Shown here: positions 1-6,700 of the stretch, piece by piece
How the letters are laid out: each line of letters starts with the position of its first letter
Numbering within the stretch: the stretch's first letter is position 1
DNA from: an uncultured Collinsella sp.
GTDB lineage: Bacteria > Actinomycetota > Coriobacteriia > Coriobacteriales > Coriobacteriaceae
Direction: 5' to 3'
NCBI GenBank assembly: GCA_900548565.1
Contig: URKV01000011.1
Span: 1-23,198 of the forward strand
DNA length: 23,198 bases
Translations under genes and position numbers: made by a program
The notes under the pieces: model-generated
Told to the model about the DNA's origin: nothing
Seen by the model: only the letters and a program-made list of their open reading frames with translations
Databases searched by the model: none

Positions 1-49
1 ACGAGATGCTCAGGAGTCTCGTGGGCTCGGAGATGTGTATAAGAGACAG
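1..49 (+). other. Illumina Nextera/P7 adapter contamination
   Basis: These bases are library adapter, not genome. Positions 1-7 match the 3' end of the P7 flow-cell oligo. Positions 8-15 (GCTCAGGA) are an i7 index in adapter orientation, which I recall as Nextera N704. Positions 16-49 match the Nextera read-2 transposase adapter, ending in the 19-bp Tn5 mosaic end (AGATGTGTATAAGAGACAG). Translation across this stretch gives the tell-tale artefact peptides SEMCIRDR and MYKRQ that contaminate protein databases. The genome therefore begins at about position 50. Confidence 0.97.
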
Positions 50-50
50 G

Positions 51-416
51 GGCGAGCGTCCCGAGCCAATCCTGTCGTCGCGCACGACCGAGAGCGATGC
101 AAATGGCAACACCCAGTCGCAGGATCAGCAGGCACAGACGGACGATACGCAAGACAGTTCTACCTCTGCCAATTCGTCCTCGAACACCCAAAACCAATCG
201 CAGGGCACCGATTCCTCTACGGCCAACAGTGGCACGCCGTCTGGCACGACCGACTCAAGCCAAACGACTGACGGTTCGCAGCCGAGCACGGGCGGCCAGA
301 CGAGCGACACCACGTCGGGAACGGGTACAGCAGACAGCAACAACAGCAATTCGAGTGGCACCACATCGGGCACGGCATCTGACAGTTCAAGCCAAGGCAC
401 GACATCGGACAACTAG
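51..416 (+). CDS. 3' end of a Ser/Thr/Gly/Asn-rich protein (5' truncated)
   Basis: About 121 codons remain, ending at a TAG at 414-416, and the 5' part is lost at the contig end. The visible part is almost all low complexity: Ser, Thr, Gly, Asn, Asp and Gln, with no hydrophobic segment and no LPxTG motif. Tails like this are common at the C-terminus of extracytoplasmic or cell-wall-associated proteins, for example penicillin-binding proteins or lipoproteins of Gram-positives, but no catalytic domain is visible, so no function is assigned. The reading frame stays open into the adapter and finds an ATG at position 6, so an automatic caller would report a false complete 136-aa gene. A hairpin terminator follows at 447-480. 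Confidence 0.7.
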   Translation, partial: GERPEPILSSRTTESDANGNTQSQDQQAQTDDTQDSSTSANSSSNTQNQSQGTDSSTANSGTPSGTTDSSQTTDGSQPSTGGQTSDTTSGTGTADSNNSNSSGTTSGTASDSSSQGTTSDN

Positions 417-446
417 GCGCTGCATCCCCAGATAGGCAACCTGTAC

Positions 447-480
447 AACGGGCGCGAATCGATAGCGGTTCGCGCCCGTT
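447..480 (+). terminator. Rho-independent-like terminator after the Ser/Thr-rich gene
   Basis: A perfect 12-bp inverted repeat (AACGGGCGCGAA and its complement) surrounds a 10-nt loop and lies 30 nt after the stop at 416. The T-run after it is weak, but the stem is strong and separates this gene from the one starting at 552. Confidence 0.7.
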
Positions 481-551
481 TGCCTTGGGCGACGAGATGG
501 CAAGCCCCGCGCGATGGTAAGATGCTTTGGTGTGTAAAGAGGAGATTTGCC

Positions 552-1850
552 ATGAGCAAGACAATAGTTACGCCCACGCTTTCGCTGGGCAACCACATCT
601 ATCTGTATCGCCTGCTGCGCGATGCGATTGGATGCGGCAAGCAAACGTTTATGACGCAGGTCGAGGAGGCACTCGCCGCTGGTGACATGGCCGCTTATGA
701 CCTGGGCTTCGAGTCCACGCGCGAGCTGCTCGAGGAGCTCGACGACTGCATTAAGCTGACCGTCTTTAAGGGCGGTCGCCTGTATGCCACGGTCATCGCC
801 AACGAGGCCTGGGATGCCGCCCTTGCCAAGGGCGAGGACAAGCCCAAGGCTGCCAAGGGAGCCAAGCAGTCCTACAAAAAGAAAAAACGCGGCGAGAAGG
901 ACCTCAAGGCCGTGCGCCCCAAGCACGTTAAGCGTCCCGAGCCTGAAGCCATAGTTGAAGCCGTGCCAGAATCCGAGCCCGAGGCAGAGATTGAAGTCGC
1001 TATTGAGGTAACGGCAGAAGCCGAAACCGAAACCACCGCCACGACTGATCCCGAAGTCATATCCGAGCAGGAAGCCACTGCGGAGCTCAACGAAGCTCCC
1101 AAGTCGACAACCGAAAAAACCGCCGACCAACCCGAGACGTCTTCGTTCCAAAACAGTGATGTCTTTAGCGACGAGGCCGAGGACGATCAGCCCGCCGATC
1201 AAGACGCTACCGAGTCGACGCCGAAGCCCGAGACGCCGCAGCCCGCCATCTCGCTCACGGTCGTCTATGACCCCGAGAACGCCAACGCCGGCATCACCAC
1301 TATGGCATCCACGCCCATCGAAGCAAAGTCGAGCGTCGAGAATGAGAGCGCGATGCAGGTTGAGTTTGAAACTGCAGCTGTAGACGCGCCCGTCACCGTG
1401 AAGCCCGCAGATTCCGCAGTTAAGCCGGAACCGGTGCCTGAGCCCGCACCCGTCATCGAATCCGTGCCCACCTCTACTTGCGACCAAGTTCCCGCACCGG
1501 CACCGGCTTCGGTACCCGCAGCGGCCCCAACCCCCGCACCCGCAGCGCCCGCCATCCCTGAGGACTTCCCCGTCGATTTCGCAACCGAGGTCTTCTGCCC
1601 CGGCCCGCTTCTGCACCAGTTGTCGACCTATCTCCCCTACGGCGCCGACACGCTCGGCATTGTCGGCGAGTACTACTGGATCGCCCGCGAGCGCGGTACC
1701 ATCGAGGCCGCGCGAAACCGCGCAAACTTCCCCCTGTGCTACACGCAGGCCGGCGAGCGCCGCGAGGTTACCGTGCGCATCCGCCGCAACACCACCGGCG
1801 GTCTCGGAGCCGCCTGGGCCATCGACAAGGTCGAAGCCCCGGTCGAGTAA
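552..1850 (+). CDS. Hypothetical protein: N-terminal winged-helix/LOTUS-like domain, long disordered linker, C-terminal domain
   Basis: A 432-aa cytoplasmic-looking protein with no signal peptide or membrane segment. The start at 552 is chosen because AGAGGAG lies just upstream (538-544); an ATG 24 codons earlier lacks such a site. Residues 13-85 form a compact mixed helix/strand domain. Its pattern (a helix, then DLGFESTRELLEELDD, then a strand pair IKLTVFKGGRLYATV) resembles the OST-HTH/LOTUS winged-helix fold; that is pattern recognition only. Residues 95-125 are Lys-rich and could bind nucleic acid. Residues 130-335 are Glu/Pro/Thr/Ala-rich and surely disordered. Residues 336-432 form a second globular domain containing GIVGEYYWIARERGTIEAARNRANFP. 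I do not recognise a named family. The layout (basic patch, acidic linker, two end domains) would suit an RNA-binding or scaffold role, which is inference. It is monocistronic, between two terminators. Confidence 0.85.
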   Translation: MSKTIVTPTLSLGNHIYLYRLLRDAIGCGKQTFMTQVEEALAAGDMAAYDLGFESTRELLEELDDCIKLTVFKGGRLYATVIANEAWDAALAKGEDKPKAAKGAKQSYKKKKRGEKDLKAVRPKHVKRPEPEAIVEAVPESEPEAEIEVAIEVTAEAETETTATTDPEVISEQEATAELNEAPKSTTEKTADQPETSSFQNSDVFSDEAEDDQPADQDATESTPKPETPQPAISLTVVYDPENANAGITTMASTPIEAKSSVENESAMQVEFETAAVDAPVTVKPADSAVKPEPVPEPAPVIESVPTSTCDQVPAPAPASVPAAAPTPAPAAPAIPEDFPVDFATEVFCPGPLLHQLSTYLPYGADTLGIVGEYYWIARERGTIEAARNRANFPLCYTQAGERREVTVRIRRNTTGGLGAAWAIDKVEAPVE

Positions 1851-1851
1851 A

Positions 1852-1891
1852 AAACGGCCTCGGATAGCCAATTGACCATCCGAGGCCGTTT
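1852..1891. terminator. Bidirectional terminator between convergent genes
   Basis: A perfect 14-bp inverted repeat (AAACGGCCTCGGAT) with a 12-nt loop starts one base after the stop at 1850. It has A's on its left and T's on its right, so it can terminate both the + gene ending at 1850 and the - gene ending at 1905. Confidence 0.85.
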
Positions 1892-1904
1892 GAATTCAGG
1901 CCTT

Positions 1905-2297
1905 TTAGTTGTCATCGGTGCATATAGACACCAGAGAAGCAAGCTCATCCTCAAGTTGCGGAGCAAAGTATCTAAAAGAAACCTGCGCTCCAGTCGGTAT
2001 CGACTCAATCATATTCGCAGCATTATCTGAAACTCGGTACGATGCAGTTTCACCTGTCTTCAAATCCTCTATTGAGCAGACAGCGTCTTCAGCATCAATC
2101 GACCTAAGCACGCCTTTTCCTTGTAACATCACATCGGCATGCCCGCCAGCTATTTCTAATGAACCTGAGTCTGTCGCAGTCACTTCTCCGGAACCTCCGC
2201 GCGATATCTCTTCCTTTGTTGAACAGCCCACCAATGAAGCCATCAGCACCAAAGACAGAGCTAGACGAATCGCCCTACTTCGAAAAAGTCGTTCCAT
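1905..2297 (-). CDS. Small lipoprotein with a putative OB-like beta domain
   Basis: A 130-aa exported lipoprotein. The N-terminus has an Arg-rich start, a hydrophobic core (IRLALSLVLMASL) and a lipobox LVGC, with the lipidated Cys at about residue 26, so the mature protein should sit on the outer face of the membrane. The mature part (about 105 aa) has the rhythm of a small beta barrel: GVLRSIDAEDAVCSIEDL, then a strand with SYRVSDNA, then IPTGAQVSFRYF. This resembles the OB-like domains of many small lipoproteins (inference). Starts at 2309 or 2324 are also possible; 2297 gives the most typical signal peptide and has a GGA upstream. It overlaps the end of the peptidase-like gene by about 20 nt, so the two are probably co-transcribed and translationally coupled. 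It could be a partner or inhibitor of that peptidase, as C10 peptidases often have neighbouring inhibitor genes, but no known inhibitor is recognised. Base composition is AT-richer than the flanks. Confidence 0.75.
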   Translation of the reverse strand: MERLFRSRAIRLALSLVLMASLVGCSTKEEISRGGSGEVTATDSGSLEIAGGHADVMLQGKGVLRSIDAEDAVCSIEDLKTGETASYRVSDNAANMIESIPTGAQVSFRYFAPQLEDELASLVSICTDDN

Positions 2298-3402
2298 AAG
2301 TCCACGCATAATAGCTCTGATCATACTTCAGGAAGGATAAAGATGAATTCCAGCCGTCCGCTATGCCAATCATCTGCCTTGTCTCTCCAGTTTTCTTACC
2401 AGTAAGTGTGGCGTAAGCCTCCGCTGTTACAGAATGGGCTGATCCGTTGTACAAACTCGCATGTAAAACATTCGGTCTATTAGAGTTAATCTCATTTTGA
2501 ATGCTCGCGATAGTCGGAGAGGAGACAGTGCGGGCGATAAGAGTACTTCCTCTGCTTGCGCAGTAATTTGTAAACCCCGTTGCACAGGTTGATATCGGCG
2601 TTCCACCCAAAACAACGCCGGGAACAGTCTGTTCTTCATCGGAAAGAGCATGGGTATTGGTGTAATTCCATATCTGCATATATTGCGAAGGGTCGCTATA
2701 TAAATTGGCAATGCCATACAGTTCCGCAACGTTCGAAAAAGCTGTCACCATACAAGCATAGTGGGCGGTAAGCCTCTTAATCTCGCTTTCATCATATGAC
2801 ATAAACTGAGAAATGGAACGAAATCCAGATACTGTGTAATCCTGCATTTGAGTTGCGTAAATTACAACATCGTTCCAGCTTGAAGGTTTATTCGATAAAA
2901 CGACAGGCCGTCCTTCTATGGAAACAGCCGGGATTGTTCTTCCGCAATTTGTTGTTATTGAACCGTCCAAAGATTGCACGCCGAATTCGAATGGATTGAT
3001 CATTACGACTGGGTTATTGAACGAATAAGACTCGACACCAAGATCTCCTCCCCGATCCATAGGGCTGACTAAGCCGTCTCCAAAACGATATCCCGTAAGT
3101 ATTTCATCATCTGAAGCATCTAAAACCAAATAGCCCGCGGCTCTATTGGATGTCACAACCGGAACAATGTAACCAAGCGGGGACCCATCAACATCTACAA
3201 AAGGAATAGGGTCAGAAGGCGTATACGAATAGCCGAGGAGTCCCTTTATATATTTATCGGCAAGCTCTTGCGCAATTTCAGAAGTAAATTGTATCTGCTC
3301 ACCATCAATATTGCCCGTCGAAGCAAAAACCTCTTTCGGACGTGCGGCTAAGGCGACAATTGAAGACGCGACAAGTTGCAGAAAACGACGACGCGAAAGC
3401 AT
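2275..3402 (-). CDS. Tat-exported papain-fold cysteine peptidase-like protein (C39/C10-like)
   Basis: A 375-aa protein starting with a twin-arginine signal (SRRRFLQL at residues 3-10, hydrophobic core, cleavage probably near FAS-TG at 27-30), so it is exported folded. Residues 40-110 resemble the propeptide/inhibitor-like region of streptopain (C10) proteins (AGYLVLDASDDEILTGY). The C-terminal half carries a plausible Cys-His-Asp/Asn site in the order of papain-fold C39/C10 peptidases: Cys217 in HYACMVTAFSNV, His323 in GSAHSVTAEAY and Asp349 or Asn352 in IADGWNSS. The expected oxyanion Gln before the Cys is not evident, so peptidase activity is inferred, and a degenerate or binding-only protein remains possible. 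It is the first gene of a two-gene unit with the lipoprotein. Start by the ATG at 3402, preceded by GAAAGAAG. AT-richer sequence than all neighbours suggests horizontal acquisition. Confidence 0.75.
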   Translation of the reverse strand: MLSRRRFLQLVASSIVALAARPKEVFASTGNIDGEQIQFTSEIAQELADKYIKGLLGYSYTPSDPIPFVDVDGSPLGYIVPVVTSNRAAGYLVLDASDDEILTGYRFGDGLVSPMDRGGDLGVESYSFNNPVVMINPFEFGVQSLDGSITTNCGRTIPAVSIEGRPVVLSNKPSSWNDVVIYATQMQDYTVSGFRSISQFMSYDESEIKRLTAHYACMVTAFSNVAELYGIANLYSDPSQYMQIWNYTNTHALSDEEQTVPGVVLGGTPISTCATGFTNYCASRGSTLIARTVSSPTIASIQNEINSNRPNVLHASLYNGSAHSVTAEAYATLTGKKTGETRQMIGIADGWNSSLSFLKYDQSYYAWTYGTTFSK

Positions 3403-3644
3403 ATGTTCTTCTTTCTAGAGAAGCGACTTATAAGGTACTCCTATTCTATAATCTTTTTTTTAACGTTACAGCACTGGTTATATTTCAATTCGATTTGCTT
3501 ATGTCCTTGCAACCCAATGCGTCTTTACGTTTTAAACGGAATTAGAAAATCACTCATAGCAAAAACGGGCTTTAATCCCAAAGAGATGACTTTGATTATG
3601 AATCAAACCAGCAGCCAGGGCATAGCTGCAGTGCAATCGCTACA
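3403..3644. other. AT-rich intergenic region upstream of the peptidase-like gene
   Basis: About 240 bp between the peptidase start and the ettA terminator. It is clearly AT-richer than the surrounding genes, with a run of eight T's near 3453-3460. It must hold the promoter of the peptidase-lipoprotein pair (reading leftward), but I could not identify a -35/-10 pair with standard spacing. No RNA gene is seen. Short + strand reading frames here have no ribosome binding site or recognisable product. Confidence 0.5.
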
Positions 3645-3674
3645 AGAAAGGCCGCCCTTGGTGGCGGCCTTTCT
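3645..3674 (-). terminator. Terminator of ettA
   Basis: A perfect 12-bp inverted repeat (AGAAAGGCCGCC) with a 6-nt loop lies 9 nt past the ettA stop. On the - strand the stem ends in CCTTTCTT, giving the U-rich tail of an intrinsic terminator. Confidence 0.85.
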
Positions 3675-3682
3675 ACTTGCTA

Positions 3683-5362
3683 CTAGTCGCGCGTCAGCTT
3701 GCGGTGGATACGATGCGGTTGGGCTGCGTCCTCGCCCAGGCGCTCGATACGGTTGGCCTGATAGGCCTCGAAGTTGCCCTCGAACCAATACCAGTTGCCC
3801 GGATTCTCGTCGGTGCCCTCCCACGCCAGAATGTGCGTGGCGACGCGGTCCAGGAACATACGGTCGTGGCTAATGACCACCGAGCAGCCCGGGAACTCGA
3901 GCAGTGCCGCTTCGAGCGAGGACAGCGTCTCGACGTCGAGGTCGTTCGTGGGCTCGTCGAGGAGCAGCAGGTTGCCGCCCTGCTTGAGCGTAAGCGCCAA
4001 GTTCAGACGGTTGCGCTCGCCACCGGAGAGTACGCCGGCGCGCTTCTGCTGGTCCTGGCCTTTAAAGCCAAAGCTCGCCACATAAGCACGGCTCGGAACC
4101 TCGGTCTCACCGACCATCATGTGGTCCAGGCCATCCGAGACGACCTCCCACAGGTTCTTATCGGGGTCGATGCCGGAACGGTTCTGGTCGACGTAAGAAA
4201 TCTTGACGGTCTCGCCCACCTCGAGCTCGCCCGAAGTCAGCGGCTCCAGGCCCACGATGGTCTTGAACAGCGTGGTCTTGCCCACACCGTTGGGGCCGAT
4301 GACACCCACGATACCGTTGCGCGGCAGGGTGAACGATAGGTCGTCGATGAGCACACGGCCATCGAACTCCTTGTGCAGGTGATGAGCCTCGAGCACCTTG
4401 TTGCCCAGACGCGGTCCGACGGGAATGCGGATGTCGGTCCAGTCGAGCTTCTGGCTTGCGCGGGCCTCGGCCTCCATCTCCTCATAGCGAGCCAGACGGG
4501 CCTTGTTCTTGGCCTGACGGGCCTTAGGGCTGGAGCGTACCCACTCGAGCTCGGCCTCCATGCGCTTGGCGAGCTTGGCATCGCGGTTGCCCTGCGCCTC
4601 GATACGGGCGGCCTTGGTCTCCAGATACGTGGAGTAGTTGCCCTTGTAGGGATAAAGGTGGCCGCGGTCGACCTCGCAGATCCACTCGGCAACGTTATCC
4701 AGGAAGTAGCGATCGTGCGTGACGGCAAGCACCGCGCCCTGGTAGTTGTGCAGGAAGTGCTCGAGCCACAGGATCGATTCGGCGTCCAGGTGGTTCGTGG
4801 GCTCGTCGAGCAGCAGCAGGTTGGGAGCCTCGAGCAGCAGCTTGCACAGGGCCACGCGACGGCGCTCGCCGCCGGAAAGTACGTTGACCGGCATGTCGGA
4901 ATCGGGCAGCTGCAGGGCGTCCATGGCCTGGCCGAGCTTGGAATCGATATCCCAGCCGTCGGCGGCGTCGATCTCGTCCTGGAGCTTTCCCATCTCGGCC
5001 ATGAGGGCGTCCATGTCGCAATCCGGGTCGCACATCTCCTCGCCGATCTTATTGAAGCGATCGACCTTGGCGATCATATCGCCAAACGCCATGCGCACGT
5101 TCTCGATAACGGTCTTGTCGTCATCGAGCGGCGGCTCCTGCTGCAGGATGCCCACGGTGTAGCCGGGGGTGAGCCTGGCATCGCCGTTGGAGACCTCCTC
5201 GATGCCGGCCATGATCTTGAGCAGGGTCGACTTGCCCATGCCGTTGGGACCCACGACGCCGATCTTGGCACCGGGGTAGAAGCTCAGGGTCACGTCGTCA
5301 AGGATTACCTTGTCGCCATGGGCCTTGCGAGCCTGATACATCTGGTAGATAAACTCCGCCAT
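3683..5362 (-). CDS. ettA: Energy-dependent translational throttle protein EttA (ABC-F ATPase)
   Basis: A 559-aa soluble protein with two ABC ATPase domains and no membrane segments, close to the ~555 aa of E. coli EttA. Domain 1 has Walker A GPNGMGKST (38-46), signature LSGGE (162-166) and Walker B with DEPTNHLD (186-193). Domain 2 has GPNGVGKTT (356-364), LSGGE (445-449) and DEPTNDLD (469-476). A charged inter-domain linker lies at about 245-310. The 'arm' insertion of domain 1 (about 95-145) and the N-terminal sequence EFIYQMYQARKAHGDK are typical of EttA rather than Uup or antibiotic-resistance ABC-F proteins. EttA binds the ribosomal E site and gates entry into elongation according to the ATP/ADP ratio. 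The gene is monocistronic with its own terminator. Start by the ATG at 5362, with AAAGGA about a dozen bases upstream. No anomaly seen. Confidence 0.95.
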   Translation of the reverse strand: MAEFIYQMYQARKAHGDKVILDDVTLSFYPGAKIGVVGPNGMGKSTLLKIMAGIEEVSNGDARLTPGYTVGILQQEPPLDDDKTVIENVRMAFGDMIAKVDRFNKIGEEMCDPDCDMDALMAEMGKLQDEIDAADGWDIDSKLGQAMDALQLPDSDMPVNVLSGGERRRVALCKLLLEAPNLLLLDEPTNHLDAESILWLEHFLHNYQGAVLAVTHDRYFLDNVAEWICEVDRGHLYPYKGNYSTYLETKAARIEAQGNRDAKLAKRMEAELEWVRSSPKARQAKNKARLARYEEMEAEARASQKLDWTDIRIPVGPRLGNKVLEAHHLHKEFDGRVLIDDLSFTLPRNGIVGVIGPNGVGKTTLFKTIVGLEPLTSGELEVGETVKISYVDQNRSGIDPDKNLWEVVSDGLDHMMVGETEVPSRAYVASFGFKGQDQQKRAGVLSGGERNRLNLALTLKQGGNLLLLDEPTNDLDVETLSSLEAALLEFPGCSVVISHDRMFLDRVATHILAWEGTDENPGNWYWFEGNFEAYQANRIERLGEDAAQPHRIHRKLTRD

Positions 5363-5545
5363 TTGCCTGTTTTATCCTTTCTACCTGTTGTTTCCCTATT
5401 CTTGATTCGCTTTAGTGGAAACGAAATGAGGGAACCAGCTCTGAAACGTAACGAAAAGGGGCATGGTTGCCCACACCCCCTAATACTACCTGGGAAAAGT
5501 CCCCCAGAACATACTATGAACTGCGTACGCTAGTTTTCCGCAACC

Positions 5546-6250
5546 TTAACGAGCGGCTCGCTGCGATTTGCGCCACAACAGATACGAGTAGACGTAGACG
5601 GCTCCAACCGAACCAAACGCCAGAGCCGCAATCACCGCGGCGACGACTTCACTCGAAAGCACGCTGCCCGCCACGCCCATCACAATCAGGCCAATACCCA
5701 GCACCATAAAGCAGGCGCCGCCAAAACGCTGCGTACGGCGCCAGTTCTCGGGATCGGCAAGCGCCCAGGGTGTCTTGATACCGAGCGTATAGTTCTGCTT
5801 CACACGCGGCAAGTAGTTGCCTACGCCGATGAACAGCAAACCGACAACACCGGAAATCAGCACGTTAACCGAACCGACCGCCGGCACCACGCCCCAGACC
5901 GTAAGCTCTCCCAGCCAGCTTATGGCGCACATGAACAAGGTGAAGGCGATTACGAAGCCCTGGTAGAACTTGCCCGAGGTTCGATATGCCTCACCTTTGG
6001 GGTCGATGCGCGGCACCATGCGGAACATTGCGAGAAGCGCCAGAGGCAGCACGCCGAGCGCGGAGGCCATCCAGCTAGGACCCCAACCGTCGACGGCGCC
6101 GTTCGCGCCCCAGTGCGTGGGAATCTGCGTAGGCAAGCTCGGCATCACCATGAGGTGCGCTACGACATTGGCGACGCACAGAGCGACCAGCGCAATCCAC
6201 ACGCGCGACGATACCCCCGTGGGGTGAATGCCCTTGTTTTCGTTATTCAT
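5546..6250 (-). CDS. sdpI: SdpI-family membrane protein (DUF1648 plus SdpI)
   Basis: A 234-aa integral membrane protein with about six hydrophobic segments. The N-terminal part has the DUF1648 signature PTHWGANGAVDGWG shortly after the first membrane helix; the C-terminal part has the SdpI pattern GVGNYLPRVKQNYTLGIKTPWAL and WRRTQRFGG. In Bacillus subtilis SdpI gives immunity to the killing peptide SdpC and also sequesters the repressor SdpR at the membrane. The start at 6250 is preferred over one 14 codons upstream because GAAGGTGATAAGG precedes it and the gene then overlaps the sdpR stop by 8 nt, which indicates translational coupling. No toxin genes (sdpABC) are visible nearby, so it is an orphan immunity or envelope-stress gene, as in many Gram-positives. 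Confidence 0.88.
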   Translation of the reverse strand: MNNENKGIHPTGVSSRVWIALVALCVANVVAHLMVMPSLPTQIPTHWGANGAVDGWGPSWMASALGVLPLALLAMFRMVPRIDPKGEAYRTSGKFYQGFVIAFTLFMCAISWLGELTVWGVVPAVGSVNVLISGVVGLLFIGVGNYLPRVKQNYTLGIKTPWALADPENWRRTQRFGGACFMVLGIGLIVMGVAGSVLSSEVVAAVIAALAFGSVGAVYVYSYLLWRKSQRAAR

Positions 6251-6521
6251 CCTTATCACCTTCAGTGTTTGTAAAGCCCATAAACCAGCCAATTAAATCC
6301 TGCATGACGGTGGTGTTTAAGCTGTATACGATGTTTTGGCCATGGCGCTCGTCGGTCACCAACCCGGCGTTTTTGAGCATCGCCAAGTGATGGCTCAGCG
6401 ACGGCTTACTGATATCGAAATGCTCGGCAAGCTCCCCCGCCGTGCAATTGCCCTCGCGCAGCAACTCCAAAATGCGCCGTCGCGTTGGATCGGCAAGCGC
6501 CTTAAAACCCTCTCCCGGCAT
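6243..6521 (-). CDS. sdpR: ArsR-family autorepressor SdpR
   Basis: A 92-aa winged-helix repressor. It closely follows the B. subtilis SdpR pattern as I recall it: FKALADPTRRRILELLREGNCTAGELAEHFDISKPSLSHHLAMLKNAGLV, then YSLNTTVMQDLIGWF. The recognition helix is about residues 37-52 (ISKPSLSHHLAMLK). There are no metal-binding cysteine motifs of the ArsR/SmtB type, which fits a repressor released by a membrane partner rather than by metal. The start at 6521 is chosen because a strong AGGAGG lies 4 nt upstream; ATGs at 6536 and 6539 lie inside that region and have no such site. It is co-transcribed with sdpI (8-nt overlap). An inverted repeat overlapping the promoter at 6556-6585 suggests autoregulation. 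Confidence 0.92.
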   Translation of the reverse strand: MPGEGFKALADPTRRRILELLREGNCTAGELAEHFDISKPSLSHHLAMLKNAGLVTDERHGQNIVYSLNTTVMQDLIGWFMGFTNTEGDKDE

Positions 6522-6525
6522 AAGA

Positions 6526-6531
6526 CCTCCT
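6526..6531 (-). promoter_or_regulatory. Shine-Dalgarno site that fixes the sdpR start
   Basis: AGGAGG on the - strand, 4 nt before the ATG at 6521. It rules out the two ATGs immediately upstream (6536, 6539) as the main start. Confidence 0.85.
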
Positions 6532-6555
6532 CTCATCATCTCTCATGACGTGCAC

Positions 6556-6584
6556 ACTATACTCAATATTTAGATGTTTGTCTA
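6556..6584 (-). promoter_or_regulatory. Sigma70-type promoter of sdpRI
   Basis: On the - strand, -35 TAGACA (6579-6584) and -10 TATAGT (6556-6561) are separated by exactly 17 bp; each matches the consensus at five of six bases. The predicted transcript starts near 6549, giving a leader of about 28 nt before sdpR that includes the AGGAGG. Confidence 0.7.
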
Positions 6585-6585
6585 A
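6570..6585. promoter_or_regulatory. Candidate SdpR operator overlapping the sdpRI -35 element
   Basis: A perfect inverted repeat TTAGA-N6-TCTAA covers the -35 and the adjacent spacer of the sdpRI promoter. A further ATCTAA at 6588-6593 provides a second half-site. ArsR-family repressors bind such AT-rich dyads, so repressor binding here would block RNA polymerase. Assignment to SdpR is inference from position. Confidence 0.55.
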
Positions 6586-6650
6586 CTATCTAATCGCAAT
6601 GCTTCAAACCACATCAAAGCAAACGCCATCGCAACCTATGGGCGATTACC

Positions 6651-6656
6651 TATAAT
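6651..6656 (+). promoter_or_regulatory. Probable -10 element of tcdA-tatD
   Basis: A perfect TATAAT lies 45 nt before the tcdA start in the divergent sdpR/tcdA intergenic region. No good -35 stands 16-18 bp upstream, so the promoter is incomplete by consensus. Confidence 0.4.
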
Positions 6657-6700
6657 GGCGATAGCTAAAACACGACCTGCTTCCCCATCGGAGGATATTT

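Noticed and set aside
6..416. A complete 136-aa gene starting at position 6
   Set aside because: The start and first residues are encoded by sequencing adapter; only the part after position 50 is genomic.
387..1871. Long open frame (494 codons) antisense to the gene at 552-1850
   Set aside because: It is a by-product of GC-rich codon usage on the other strand; low-complexity Gly/Leu/Arg product, no ribosome binding site, no recognisable domain.
3376..3873. A + strand frame across the AT-rich gap
   Set aside because: It overlaps both the peptidase start and ettA, has no ribosome binding site and its product is unlike any protein I know.
4373..5533. Long open frame antisense to ettA
   Set aside because: ettA is unmistakable on the other strand; the antisense product matches no family and reads through the ettA promoter region.
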